DNA from: Candidatus Cohnella colombiensis
GTDB lineage: Bacteria; Bacillota; Bacilli; Paenibacillales; Paenibacillaceae
Direction: 5' to 3'
Length of the DNA: 64,000 bases
Assembly (NCBI GenBank): GCA_029203125.1
Contig: CP119317.1
Span: 2,046,001-2,110,000, forward strand
Positions 52,743 through 61,911 of this stretch are shown piece by piece. The notes beneath the pieces are model-generated. The model was not told where the DNA came from. It worked only from the letters and a program-made list of their open reading frames with translations, and searched no databases. Made by a program: the position numbers and the translations under genes. The stretch's first letter is position 1; every line of letters begins with the position of its first letter.

Positions 52743-54342
52743 CGATGAGAAGCATGTTCGAGAAGCGATTCATTTACTTGTTCCATGGGAACGCTTCGGG
52801 ATCGATACTATACTTGAAGCAAGCGATGGTTCTAGTGCCATCGAACTGATATCAACTGAGCAGCCCGCCATTATTTTCACAGACATGATGATGCCTCTTC
52901 TCAGTGGCAAAGACCTGCTTGAATGGACCGCTAAGCATGCGCCAACGAGTAAGATTATCGTCATCAGTGGGCACGACGACTTTGATTTCGTAAGACAAAC
53001 CGTTAAGTATGGCGGGATCGATTATTTGTTGAAGCCTCTAGATGAAGATCAATTGCTAAATGCACTAACTAAATCGATAGAAGCATGGAAAGCAGATGAA
53101 GCCGTACGCAGTCGAGATCTTCAATTAAACATTGAAATCAATAAGCTCAAGCCGATTTATTTAGATAAATATTTTTCCACCTTATTAACTGACTCCAGTG
53201 AGTATTATTCCATCCAAGAAACGATTCAGCAGCAATTCGGAGTCGCGGAACCGATCAATGCTGCTCGGCTCTGCGTGCTTAGCCTTGAGCTAGCTTCTCC
53301 TACCATCCAGAACAAGTACGCATCCTGCTGGGATCTACTTCACTTTTCATTGACGAATGTATGTAATGAATTTCTTCGTCAGCGTGGCAATATCGGTTAT
53401 GCTTTTAGAAACTGGGGCCAAGAAAATGAAATCGCTCTGCTACTGTGGTCAGAGCATGATCGTGTTGAAATATTGCTTCATGACATCAATGAGGGCATAC
53501 ATAAAGCACTTAATTCACGTTTTGGAATTGGAATAGGACCCGTCGTTGAATTTCCGATAAAGATTGCAGATTCCTATCGAAATGCTCGTAAAAGCATTCG
53601 TTATCGCAATATTAAGCAGATGAAAAAGTGGATTCAATCGTATGATACTGATCAATTCCCGATTAAAAATAGTGCGTTCTTCTCCGATTATGAGCAACGA
53701 ATTCGATATGCCATTCAAAGTGCAGATGATGAGCAAGTGACCTCTGCTTTAGATGCATGGTTTAATGCTGTTGCACAGGAAGAATGGATCACATTAGAGC
53801 AGTTGCACCTTTGGTTGCAAGAATTCCGCGTCGCACGTTCCATGTGGACAAACGGTGCAATCTCCGATATGACAGACGATCAACATGTCGTACAGCTCAC
53901 CACTCCTCCCGTGCTAAACGATGACTTGTGCTTCGATCAAGTTCGATGGAAACAGCATCAGCTTGATGAGGCGCGCTCCATTATGAAGTGGCTTTCTGAA
54001 AGTAATTCAGAGCAGATTACTCCAATGCAAGCCATTGCAAAATATATAGAGCAATTTACGAACGAGGAGCTCACTTTACAGAACATTTCCAATCGTTTCT
54101 TCTTAAGTCGTGAATATATTTCGCGCAAATTTAAACAGGAAATGAACGAAAATTTGAACGATTATATCACTCGTGTTCGCATCGTGAAAGCAAAGGCGCT
54201 ACTTATTGAAACACCGCTCAAAATATCCAAGATAGCAGAAATGGTAGGCATTCATGATGAAAAATATTTCAGTAAAGTTTTTAAAAAGCAAACCTCCTAT
54301 TCCCCTAATGAATATCGCAAACAATCCATTCAAAAACTCTAA
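52723..54342 (+). CDS. YesN-type AraC-family response regulator
   Basis: A 539-residue protein overlapping the kinase gene by 20 bases. Receiver domain 1-120 with LIDDEKHVRE, phospho-acceptor region FTDMMMPLLSGKDLLEW (Asp55-like), KPLDEDQLL; linker region; AraC HTH at the C terminus (430-535) with LTLQNISNRFFLSREYISRKFKQE and KISKIAEMVGIHDEKYFSKVFKK. It likely controls the divergent sugar transporter; AraC DNA sites cannot be read here. Confidence 0.94.
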   Translation: MKVLLIDDEKHVREAIHLLVPWERFGIDTILEASDGSSAIELISTEQPAIIFTDMMMPLLSGKDLLEWTAKHAPTSKIIVISGHDDFDFVRQTVKYGGIDYLLKPLDEDQLLNALTKSIEAWKADEAVRSRDLQLNIEINKLKPIYLDKYFSTLLTDSSEYYSIQETIQQQFGVAEPINAARLCVLSLELASPTIQNKYASCWDLLHFSLTNVCNEFLRQRGNIGYAFRNWGQENEIALLLWSEHDRVEILLHDINEGIHKALNSRFGIGIGPVVEFPIKIADSYRNARKSIRYRNIKQMKKWIQSYDTDQFPIKNSAFFSDYEQRIRYAIQSADDEQVTSALDAWFNAVAQEEWITLEQLHLWLQEFRVARSMWTNGAISDMTDDQHVVQLTTPPVLNDDLCFDQVRWKQHQLDEARSIMKWLSESNSEQITPMQAIAKYIEQFTNEELTLQNISNRFFLSREYISRKFKQEMNENLNDYITRVRIVKAKALLIETPLKISKIAEMVGIHDEKYFSKVFKKQTSYSPNEYRKQSIQKL

Positions 54343-54417
54343 ACACTCTAGAGAATGAACAAGCTAATAATGGCTAATTATGCTATAATAGTTCTGTTTG
54401 TTGAAGGAGGCTATTGA

Positions 54418-57400
54418 ATGAGAAATGGTAAAAACCCTAATCCACCGAAAGCATTCAAAGGACAACCCTGGATAACAACTGTGAAGATTATGGGACTAAC
54501 CGTCCTATGGTTAATCTTCTTCGGTGTCATTGGTGGCTTGGTAGCAGCAGGTGCTGTAACGGGTTATGTAGCATCACTCGTACATGATGACCCAATACGT
54601 TCCAGTAGCTATATTGAACAAAAAATTAACGAGAATGCAATTACCGGATATGCGTACTTCAATGATGGCACATTAATCGGACAGCTCCGTACCGAGGAAG
54701 ATCGCACACCGGTTACTTATGACGAAATTCCACAATCGATCATTGACGCAGTTATTTCGATAGAAGACAAAAACTTCTTTACCCATCCGGGGATCGATGC
54801 AAATGGACTTATACGTGCAGTCAAACAGCAATTACTCAATGAAAGTATTCAAACCGGGGGCAGTACGATTACGCAGCAGGTTGCTCGCCGCGTATTTTTA
54901 AGTCTAGATCAAACATCAAGCCGTAAAGCGAAGGAAATATTTCTTTCCTTACGTCTTACACGCACATTAAGCAAAAAGGAAATCATGACTGCCTACTTAA
55001 ATAAAATCCCTTATGGTAATGGCTCGTCAGGCTATCAATTGTATGGCATTAAAGCAGCTGCCAAAGGTATTTTCGGCGTAGACCAATTAGACAAGCTTAA
55101 CGTTGCCCAAGCTGCCTACCTTGCAGGTGTGCCACAATTACCATCGGTATATTCTGCTTTTACAGGTAAGGGTGCGTTCAATTCAAAAAATTTCAAACGC
55201 GCCGTTGAGCGTCAGAAGCTTGTGCTATTCCGGATGCTCGAAGAAAAAAAGATTACTGAAGAGCAATACAATCAAGCGCTCGCATTCGATATTAAAGGTT
55301 CGTTAGCTGCGCCATCAGAGAAAGCATACAACACCTACCCCTACTTAATGCTTGAAATTGAACGTCAAGCATCTGAGCAACTGGTGCTCTTGCAAAATCC
55401 TGATCTTACCAAAGAAGACCTAAAGAAATCCGCAAATGCCTGGATGATTGAGGATGCACGTGCTGAACTGCTTCGGGGTGGTTATAAAGTAACTACAACT
55501 ATCGATAAGCAGGTTTATGACCTCATGCGCGGCATTGCAGAAAATCCTGAATTGTTCGCAGCGGATCATCCCGTTAAAGGTGTAGAGCAGGTCGCTTCCA
55601 TCATGATAGATCAGAAAACGGGAGCAATCCTCGGGATGATTGAAGGACGCGATTTCCACATCGAGCAAATGAATTTCGCAACTCAAATGACGCGTCAGCC
55701 TGGATCTGCAATGAAACCGATCGCCGCCTATTTACCGGCTATAGATCGTGGTCTCATTCAACCTGCTAGTGTTATTGATGATGCACCGATTATTCTGAAG
55801 AGTGGCGGTGGCGGATATCATATCCCTAAAAACTACAACAACCGCTATTCTGGTCTTGTAACTGCGCGTGACGCTCTTAATAATTCATACAATATTCCTG
55901 CGATGAAGATTTTTCTCGATAAACTTACGATTCAGGAGTCGTGGAAATTCGTCCGTCAGCTTGGGATTACAACGATCGTACCTGAAGATGATGGCGCACA
56001 AACTGGTGTTATCGGGGGGCTTAAATACGGTGTAACCGTAGAGGAGATTACGAACGCCTATGCTGCAATTGCAAACAAAGGTGTGTTCAACGATTCCTAC
56101 CTCATTGAGAACATCTACAATTCTCAAGATGAAGTTGTCTATCAACATAAAGCTGATCCGCAACGTGTCGTATCTGAGCAATCGGCTTACTTGATGACAG
56201 ATATGCTTCGTACAGTCATTACGGATGGCTCTGGTAAATCGATCAAGTCAAAATTCGTGAATTATGGAAAGATTCCAATTGTAGGAAAGACCGGAACGAC
56301 TCAAAACTATGGTGATGTCTGGTTTGAGGGCTACACACCGGATATTACACTTGGGGTTTGGATCGGTTACGAACAGGTCATTCATTCTTTATCAAGCGAC
56401 AGCCACGGACGTGCTCGTTCGATCTGGGCAGAGATTATGAACTCAATTACGACAGCAAAACCTGAACTGTTCCCAACGATGGCATTTGATAAACCCGATG
56501 GTATAGTTAGCATGACCGTATCTAGTGTCAGCGGTAAATTACCAACGGATTTAACCATTTCTGCCGGAAGGCTCGTCACAGACATCTTCAACCGCAAAGA
56601 TATCCCTACGGAAGAAGACGACGCACTTGTAAAGGTTAAATACATCTCCTATAACGGTGTCAACTATTTACCTCTACCGGAAACACCTGAAGATTTGTTG
56701 CGTGAATCGGTCATGATCGTCCGTGAGACACCGCTCGACACCTTGATGGAGCAGTTAAAAGAAAAGCTTGCGAAAACACCAGCATCATCACGCAAGCCTC
56801 TCTCCTACTACTTGCCAACGGACGCTGCACAAAGTGCACCATCACGGATCGATCCACGTGTAGATGATGGTCGTGTGCCTGATCCACTCACACACATCGC
56901 AGTAGAGACGCTTAATGGCGTCGCTCGAATTACGTTTACACCGAGCAAGCAAGAAGACGTAGCCGGTTACCGTCTATACCGTTCAATGGATGGTGGTCCG
57001 TATGAGAAAATCGAAAACTCTGTCCCAACCGGTGAAGAACCGAGATTCGCAAACTATATTTCAAAAAATCATACGTATAGCTACTATGTGACTGCTGTTG
57101 ATGTCGTAGGTAATGAATCGAAGCCAAGTGAGATAATTACATCAGATGGATCAATCGGCGATATTATTGACCCAACGATACCTAATAGCACAGGACCTGG
57201 AGATATTTTCTCACCTGATCTGCCTGGTGGCGAGTATGATAATACAACACCTAGTCCTACACCATCAGAACCAAAATCACCTGATGCTAGCTTGCCTAGC
57301 TCGCCCTCCGGTCTTAGAGCGCAGGCAGCTGAATTTGGAATAACTTTGCAATGGAATGCTAACCCGAGCGGTGAAGGTGTAACCCAATATCAAGTCTGGT

Positions 57401-57564
57401 ACAGCACCTCTAGGGGGGGTAAGTACACGTTGTTAGGCACAACGGATGCTACCAGCTTTGAGCATGTCGCCACGGTTGGAACAGGATGGTATCAGGTGGT
57501 CGCAATAAGTCCAACCGGAACATCTCCTCCATCCGCTGAATTTGAAGCCAATGTAAGTGGATAA
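54418..57564 (+). CDS. class A penicillin-binding protein with fibronectin type III-like tail
   Basis: A 1048-residue protein. Transmembrane anchor at about 24-50; glycosyltransferase domain with catalytic Glu116 in SIEDKNFFTHPGID and TGGSTITQQVARR; transpeptidase with SxxK Ser430-Lys433 (GSAMKP), SYN and VGKTGTTQ near residue 625; then a Pro-rich linker and two fibronectin-type domains (about 830-920 and 960-1045). GAAGGAGG precedes the ATG. It polymerises and cross-links peptidoglycan. The long C-terminal extension is typical of Paenibacillaceae PBP1-type proteins. Confidence 0.95.
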   Translation: MRNGKNPNPPKAFKGQPWITTVKIMGLTVLWLIFFGVIGGLVAAGAVTGYVASLVHDDPIRSSSYIEQKINENAITGYAYFNDGTLIGQLRTEEDRTPVTYDEIPQSIIDAVISIEDKNFFTHPGIDANGLIRAVKQQLLNESIQTGGSTITQQVARRVFLSLDQTSSRKAKEIFLSLRLTRTLSKKEIMTAYLNKIPYGNGSSGYQLYGIKAAAKGIFGVDQLDKLNVAQAAYLAGVPQLPSVYSAFTGKGAFNSKNFKRAVERQKLVLFRMLEEKKITEEQYNQALAFDIKGSLAAPSEKAYNTYPYLMLEIERQASEQLVLLQNPDLTKEDLKKSANAWMIEDARAELLRGGYKVTTTIDKQVYDLMRGIAENPELFAADHPVKGVEQVASIMIDQKTGAILGMIEGRDFHIEQMNFATQMTRQPGSAMKPIAAYLPAIDRGLIQPASVIDDAPIILKSGGGGYHIPKNYNNRYSGLVTARDALNNSYNIPAMKIFLDKLTIQESWKFVRQLGITTIVPEDDGAQTGVIGGLKYGVTVEEITNAYAAIANKGVFNDSYLIENIYNSQDEVVYQHKADPQRVVSEQSAYLMTDMLRTVITDGSGKSIKSKFVNYGKIPIVGKTGTTQNYGDVWFEGYTPDITLGVWIGYEQVIHSLSSDSHGRARSIWAEIMNSITTAKPELFPTMAFDKPDGIVSMTVSSVSGKLPTDLTISAGRLVTDIFNRKDIPTEEDDALVKVKYISYNGVNYLPLPETPEDLLRESVMIVRETPLDTLMEQLKEKLAKTPASSRKPLSYYLPTDAAQSAPSRIDPRVDDGRVPDPLTHIAVETLNGVARITFTPSKQEDVAGYRLYRSMDGGPYEKIENSVPTGEEPRFANYISKNHTYSYYVTAVDVVGNESKPSEIITSDGSIGDIIDPTIPNSTGPGDIFSPDLPGGEYDNTTPSPTPSEPKSPDASLPSSPSGLRAQAAEFGITLQWNANPSGEGVTQYQVWYSTSRGGKYTLLGTTDATSFEHVATVGTGWYQVVAISPTGTSPPSAEFEANVSG

Positions 57565-57566
57565 GC

Positions 57567-57659
57567 AAAAACGGCTTTGCCGTCCTTAGACGGTGAAGAA
57601 GCTTTGCGGAAGTTATACAGACAATGATAAGTGTGAAACTTATAAATTCTGTATAACTA
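57567..57659 (+). repeat. dispersed two-hairpin element, copy C
   Basis: Begins AAAAACG; hairpin 1 pairs 57575-57584 with 57589-57598 around CTTA; linker AAGAAGCTTTGCGGAAG; hairpin 2 pairs 57612-57621 with 57648-57657, with an inner stem 57627-57631/57639-57643 closing TGTGAAA. It starts two bases after the PBP stop codon and lies just before its terminator, so it is in the 3' untranslated region. Confidence 0.88.
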
Positions 57660-57662
57660 AGT

Positions 57663-57712
57663 AAAAGCTCCTCAGTTTGGTGGGTGATTTCCCACTAAAC
57701 CGAGGAGCTTTT
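57663..57712. terminator. bidirectional terminator between the PBP and FecCD genes
   Basis: AAAAGCTCCTC pairs with GAGGAGCTTTT, with inner GTTT/AAAC and GTGGG/CCCAC pairing; A-rich left and T-rich right. Confidence 0.85.
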
Positions 57713-57749
57713 CTATACTAATGGATGGAGCTGTACAAGTTAATAATAG

Positions 57750-58787
57750 CTAAGCTCTTGTTTTAGCTAAAAGATATAGAAAGTAAGGTGCACCTATTAC
57801 AGCAACAACAACGCCTGTCGGAATTTCCGAAGGCTGTATAATCGATCTTCCGATCGTATCCGCAGCAATGACTAATAATGAACCTGCTAATGCGGATGTT
57901 GGAATTAATATGCGATGCCCAGAGCCAACGAGCCTACGTGCTAAATGCGGGGCGATCAGACCAACAAAACCGATGCTCCCGCTAACGGCTACGCTAGGTC
58001 CTGCTAGTCCTACCGCAGCGGCAAGCAACAGCAGTTGATGCTTATTCACCGAAGCACCTAGACTAATTGCGCTATGATCTGCTAGGCTGAGCACATCCAA
58101 TGTTCGCGCCTTAAAGTATACCAACGGTATGATAATTACAATCCAGGGCAATAAAGCAACGACCTGCTTCCAGTTGCTGTTGCCGATACTCCCCGCAAGC
58201 CAAGAAGCAACCTGCTGGTATTTTTCAGGACTAAGCTTAAGTGCAATGACAATCATCGCTGCACTGAACGCTGCAGAAATCGCAATCCCAGTATAGAGCA
58301 TTCGAATGGGAACGATACCTGTATGCTTCTCATACGAGAGTGTGTAAATAATGAATGCTGCAAGACTAGATCCTATTAGTGCAATTGCTGGTAGAACCAT
58401 CGTTGATGAAGTTGCAATAGACTGAAATGAAAATATATAAAGCATAACCATCATTCCCGCCCCGCCATTAATACCGAGAATACCGGGATCAGCAAGTGGA
58501 TTACGTGAAATTCCTTGCAATAGAACGCCTGACACCGCTAGCCCAGCACCGATTAACAATGAAATGATGATACGAGGTAATCTGAATTGAAACAAGATCA
58601 ACTCTTGCTTTTCAGTTCCAGAACCAAATAACGTCTGAAAGACATCCTCATACGACATCCTGCTCGAACCCGCATTTAAACTAATGAAAAACACGATAAT
58701 GATAAGTACGCTTAATGTAAGCAGTACGATGAGACTTCTTCTCTTTCGTGCTTGCTCTCCTGTTGAGAGCTTGGATGGAGCATTCAC
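57750..58787 (-). CDS. FecCD-type iron-siderophore ABC permease (second subunit)
   Basis: The GTG at 58785-58787 overlaps the upstream stop by one base and follows AGGAGG; a longer frame to 58847 overlaps the upstream gene and is not used. The 345-residue protein has about ten transmembrane helices and FecCD motifs FRLPRIIISLLIGAGLAVSGVLLQGISRNPLADPGILGINGGA (core shown as ISRNPLADPGILG) and GFVGLIAPHLARRLVG. It forms a heterodimeric channel with the upstream permease. No ATPase or binding protein is linked. Confidence 0.93.
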   Translation of the reverse strand: MNAPSKLSTGEQARKRRSLIVLLTLSVLIIIVFFISLNAGSSRMSYEDVFQTLFGSGTEKQELILFQFRLPRIIISLLIGAGLAVSGVLLQGISRNPLADPGILGINGGAGMMVMLYIFSFQSIATSSTMVLPAIALIGSSLAAFIIYTLSYEKHTGIVPIRMLYTGIAISAAFSAAMIVIALKLSPEKYQQVASWLAGSIGNSNWKQVVALLPWIVIIIPLVYFKARTLDVLSLADHSAISLGASVNKHQLLLLAAAVGLAGPSVAVSGSIGFVGLIAPHLARRLVGSGHRILIPTSALAGSLLVIAADTIGRSIIQPSEIPTGVVVAVIGAPYFLYLLAKTRA

Positions 58788-59830
58788 TAAAGTTTCCTCC
58801 TTTCCTTGCGAGCGAGATAAAGGAAGAACGGTACTCCAATGAGACAAATTATTGCTCCCACGGGTGTTTCATAAGGAGGATGAACAATTCTACCCACAAG
58901 ATCAGCCCAGACAACGAAGATTGCACCGATAATTGCCGAGCAGGGAATAATCCAGCGATAGTCAACCCCTACGATGTATCTGGTCACATGTGGCGCGATG
59001 AGACCGATAAAACTGACTGCGCCTACTATGGAAAATGATGCTCCAGCTAAAATCAAAACAATTAATAAGCTAAGTATTTTCGTAAGACCTACGCGTTGCC
59101 CGAGCCCTCTAGCTGTGTCCTCTCCCAAACTCAACGTTGTAATTGATCGCGACAGCATTAATGCTCCAGCGATCGCACATGCAAACCAAGGAACGATGAG
59201 ATCAAGTTGATCCCATTTCACACCACTAAGCCCGCCAGCAAACCAAAAGGCCACTCGTTGTCCTACGCGAAAATAAAGTGCAATTCCATCACCTAATGCA
59301 GCCAACATCGCGGACACTGCAGCACCTGCCAATATCAATCGAATCGGAGTAAGTCCCCCTCTTGTCATTGAACCTATGCCGAATACGAGCAATGCTCCAA
59401 TTCCCGCTCCGACAAAGCAGACGATGAGAATATAATGGTAAGGCAATGCCGGAAAAATTGATAAGCAAATGACAAGTGTAAATGCAGCACCTGAATTCAA
59501 GCCTAGAAGCCCGGCATCCGCAAGTGGATTACGAGAAATACCTTGCATGATCGCCCCAGATACAGCAAAAGCGGCACCAATCAATGCCGCACCCAGTACC
59601 CTCGGAAGTCGAAGCTCCCATATGACAAGATGATTCGTAAATTCGGAATTATAATGAAACAGCGCTGCCCAGACTTCATCAAGCTTAATATCTTTATATC
59701 CTAATGCAATTGCGATCGCTAATGAAAATACGAGCACTCCTAAACCAATCACTATCGTTAATATCGCTGTTATCGGGCGAGAACGAAGCTCTGCATGTTC
59801 AGTGGTAGCTTCGGGATATGTAAGTGTCAT
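58787..59830 (-). CDS. FecCD-type iron-siderophore ABC permease (first subunit)
   Basis: The ATG at 59828-59830 (MTLTYPEATTE) follows AAAGGTGATGCT; the longer upstream frame runs through the Fur box and is not used. The 347-residue protein has about ten transmembrane helices and WELRLPRVLGAALIGAAFAV, ISRNPLADAGLLG and SFIGLIAPHVTRYIVG. First gene of a two-gene transcript with its own promoter and Fur box, so it should be switched on in low iron. Binding protein and ATPase (FhuC/YusV type) must come from elsewhere. Confidence 0.93.
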   Translation of the reverse strand: MTLTYPEATTEHAELRSRPITAILTIVIGLGVLVFSLAIAIALGYKDIKLDEVWAALFHYNSEFTNHLVIWELRLPRVLGAALIGAAFAVSGAIMQGISRNPLADAGLLGLNSGAAFTLVICLSIFPALPYHYILIVCFVGAGIGALLVFGIGSMTRGGLTPIRLILAGAAVSAMLAALGDGIALYFRVGQRVAFWFAGGLSGVKWDQLDLIVPWFACAIAGALMLSRSITTLSLGEDTARGLGQRVGLTKILSLLIVLILAGASFSIVGAVSFIGLIAPHVTRYIVGVDYRWIIPCSAIIGAIFVVWADLVGRIVHPPYETPVGAIICLIGVPFFLYLARKERRKL

Positions 59831-59852
59831 AGCATCACCTTTATTACAGATA

Positions 59853-59867
59853 TGATAATCGTTCTCA
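59853..59867 (-). promoter_or_regulatory. Fur box of the siderophore permease operon
   Basis: On the minus strand TGAGAACGATTATCA matches the 7-1-7 Fur consensus TGATAATNATTATCA at 12 of 14 positions. It lies directly downstream of the -10 and covers the likely transcription start, 23 bases before the ATG. Confidence 0.8.
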
Positions 59868-59870
59868 ACT

Positions 59871-59899
59871 ATTATAGACAATCGTACAATAACATTCAA
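59871..59899 (-). promoter_or_regulatory. promoter of the siderophore permease operon
   Basis: On the minus strand -35 TTGAAT, 17-base spacer, -10 TATAAT (plus 59871-59876). The Fur box overlaps the start point, consistent with repression by iron-loaded Fur. Confidence 0.7.
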
Positions 59900-59951
59900 A
59901 TAAAACGTAAAAAAGACATCAACCTACTGCCCTGATTTGAACCCGAAATAC

Positions 59952-59992
59952 AAAAAAAAGCTGCCACAGACGCAAAATTGCTCTGTGGCAGC
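59952..59992 (-). terminator. intrinsic terminator of acsA
   Basis: On the minus strand GCTGCCACAGA pairs with TCTGTGGCAGC around ten or so loop bases, then eight T. Confidence 0.9.
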
Positions 59993-60004
59993 CCTATTGA
60001 ATCA

Positions 60005-61729
60005 TTAATCTTCTATCGTCGATAGATCGCCCGTCGGTAAATTAAGCTCCCATGCTTTTAAGACACGACGCATAATTTTACCGCTTCGCGTCTTCGGAAG
60101 CTTATCTTTAAATTCAATCTCACGCGGTGATGCATGAGCGGATAAGCCTTCCTTTACAAAGCGTGCGATATCGGCTTTCAGCTCGTCAGAGGGTGTATAT
60201 CCTTCACGCAACGAGATGAACGCTTTAATAATTTCCCCACGTAGCGGATCAGGCTTACCTATTACCCCTGCCTCTGCAACTGCAGGATGCTCAACCAGCT
60301 TGCTCTCTACCTCGAACGGTCCGACACGTTCGCCCGATGTGTTGATGACATCATCGATTCGGCCTTGGAACCAGAAGTAGCCTTCTTCATCCATGTAAGC
60401 AGAATCTCCAGATACATACCAGCCTTGTAATCGGAAGTATTCTTCATACTTCGCTGGATTGTTCCACACTTTACGCATCATGGATGGCCATGGCGTACGA
60501 ATTGCTAGATTACCCATGCGATAAGGTGGCAGTTTATTGCCTTGATCATCAATAATTGCCGCTTGTACTCCTGGAACAGGCTTACCCATCGAGCCTGGCT
60601 TAATCGTCATGCTTGGGTAGTTGCAAATTAACTGCCCGCCCGTCTCCGTCATCCACCACGTATCGTGAATCCGGTGTCCATATACTTTGAAACCCCAACG
60701 AACAACTTCAGGATTGAGTGGCTCCCCGACACTGAGTACATGACGTAAACTAGAGAGATCGAAGGACTTGATCACATCTGCACCTGCACCCATAAGCATC
60801 CGGAACGCTGTTGGCGCACTGTACCATACCGTTACTTTATATTTTTCTATTGTTGCATACCAATCTTGTGGACTAAAACGACCTCCACGCACAACATTCG
60901 TTACTCCATGAAGCCACGGAGCGAAGATCCCATAAGATGTACCGGTTACCCAGCCTGGATCGGCTGTACACCAGTAAACATCGTCCTCACGCAAATCGAG
61001 CACGACCTGACCCGTATGATAGTGCTGGAGCATTGCATTATGAACGTGGAAGATTCCTTTCGGCCTACCTGTCGAGCCCGAAGTATAGTGAAGGATGAGT
61101 CCATCCTCGCGATCTAAAAAAGTAATTTCCGCTTGCTCTGAAGCTTCCTTCATCTCTTGCTTGAAATCAACAATACCGTCGCCCGTAATAACATCATCGC
61201 CATACACGATAATGTGCTTAAGTAGCGGTAAATCTGCACGAATGATACGTCCAAGCAAAGCAGGCGTCGTTACAATCGCAACCGCTTCGCTATCTTGAAG
61301 ACGATCGCGAACAGCAGTTTCCATAAATGCTTCGAACAGTGGACCGACGACTGCCCCCACCTTCAATGCACCTAACAAGCTGAAGTATAGCTCAGGTGTC
61401 CGCGGCATAAAGATGAATACTCGCTCTCCAGCTTGAATTCCAAGCTTACGCAAAACATTAGCGAACTTATTGGATTGCTGAGCAATCTGAGTGAAAGTAT
61501 AACTCTCATCTCTGTTATTGTCGCTATAATAAAGTGCGATTTTGTCCCCTTTACCATTCTCTACATGGCGATCGATTGCTTCATAGGCCATATTCACTTT
61601 CCCAGTTGTTGCCCATGAAAATTGTGCCTCAATATCTGACCAATTAAAAGAGTCTACCTGTTCGTCATATGAGCTCATGTTGGAGTTCGTCACTGTTGCA
61701 GGGAGTCGCTCGTCTTGCTGGAGTGTCAC
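60005..61729 (-). CDS. acsA: acetyl-CoA synthetase
   Basis: A 574-residue ANL enzyme closely like Bacillus AcsA: LHYTSGSTGRPKG (P-loop), WCTADPGWVTGTSYGIFAPW, TWWMTETGGQ, and C-terminal LPKTRSGKIMRRVLKAWE whose Lys is the known target of AcuA acetylation. It makes acetyl-CoA from acetate and ATP. The start is a GTG at 61727-61729; the ATG 17 codons later is possible, but the longer form matches the Bacillus N-terminal length. Divergent from acuA, which acetylates this protein, around a cre site. Confidence 0.95.
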   Translation of the reverse strand: MTLQQDERLPATVTNSNMSSYDEQVDSFNWSDIEAQFSWATTGKVNMAYEAIDRHVENGKGDKIALYYSDNNRDESYTFTQIAQQSNKFANVLRKLGIQAGERVFIFMPRTPELYFSLLGALKVGAVVGPLFEAFMETAVRDRLQDSEAVAIVTTPALLGRIIRADLPLLKHIIVYGDDVITGDGIVDFKQEMKEASEQAEITFLDREDGLILHYTSGSTGRPKGIFHVHNAMLQHYHTGQVVLDLREDDVYWCTADPGWVTGTSYGIFAPWLHGVTNVVRGGRFSPQDWYATIEKYKVTVWYSAPTAFRMLMGAGADVIKSFDLSSLRHVLSVGEPLNPEVVRWGFKVYGHRIHDTWWMTETGGQLICNYPSMTIKPGSMGKPVPGVQAAIIDDQGNKLPPYRMGNLAIRTPWPSMMRKVWNNPAKYEEYFRLQGWYVSGDSAYMDEEGYFWFQGRIDDVINTSGERVGPFEVESKLVEHPAVAEAGVIGKPDPLRGEIIKAFISLREGYTPSDELKADIARFVKEGLSAHASPREIEFKDKLPKTRSGKIMRRVLKAWELNLPTGDLSTIED

Positions 61730-61768
61730 CGTCCATCACCATCCTATTAGAGTCCAAACATTCGATTA

Positions 61769-61782
61769 AGTATGCGCTTACA
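61769..61782. promoter_or_regulatory. cre site between acsA and acuA
   Basis: TGTAAGCGCATACT on the minus strand matches the CcpA site consensus TGWAARCGYTWNCW at 13 of 14 positions. The acsA -10 TATAAT (minus) is at plus 61816-61821, so the cre lies downstream of the acsA start point, a position that blocks transcription. Catabolite repression of acsA and acuABC is known in B. subtilis. Confidence 0.75.
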
Positions 61783-61815
61783 AATAAGCTCCGATACTCG
61801 ACTTCAAACATTGCC

Positions 61816-61821
61816 ATTATA
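61816..61821 (-). promoter_or_regulatory. -10 box of acsA
   Basis: TATAAT on the minus strand, within GGTATAATGG. No good -35 at 16 to 18 bases; an extended or activator-dependent promoter is possible. Confidence 0.55.
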
Positions 61822-61852
61822 CCATAGTGTACGTCGGATCGGGATAACCTTT

Positions 61853-61882
61853 TCAGACAATTTAATAATGTTGGTGTATAAT
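61853..61882 (+). promoter_or_regulatory. probable acuA promoter
   Basis: -10 TATAAT at 61877-61882, with a weak -35 CAGACA about 18 bases upstream. The ATG is about 30 bases downstream of the -10. Confidence 0.55.
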
Positions 61883-61911
61883 TGCATCAGTAATCTCGAA
61901 AGGAGATCGGC

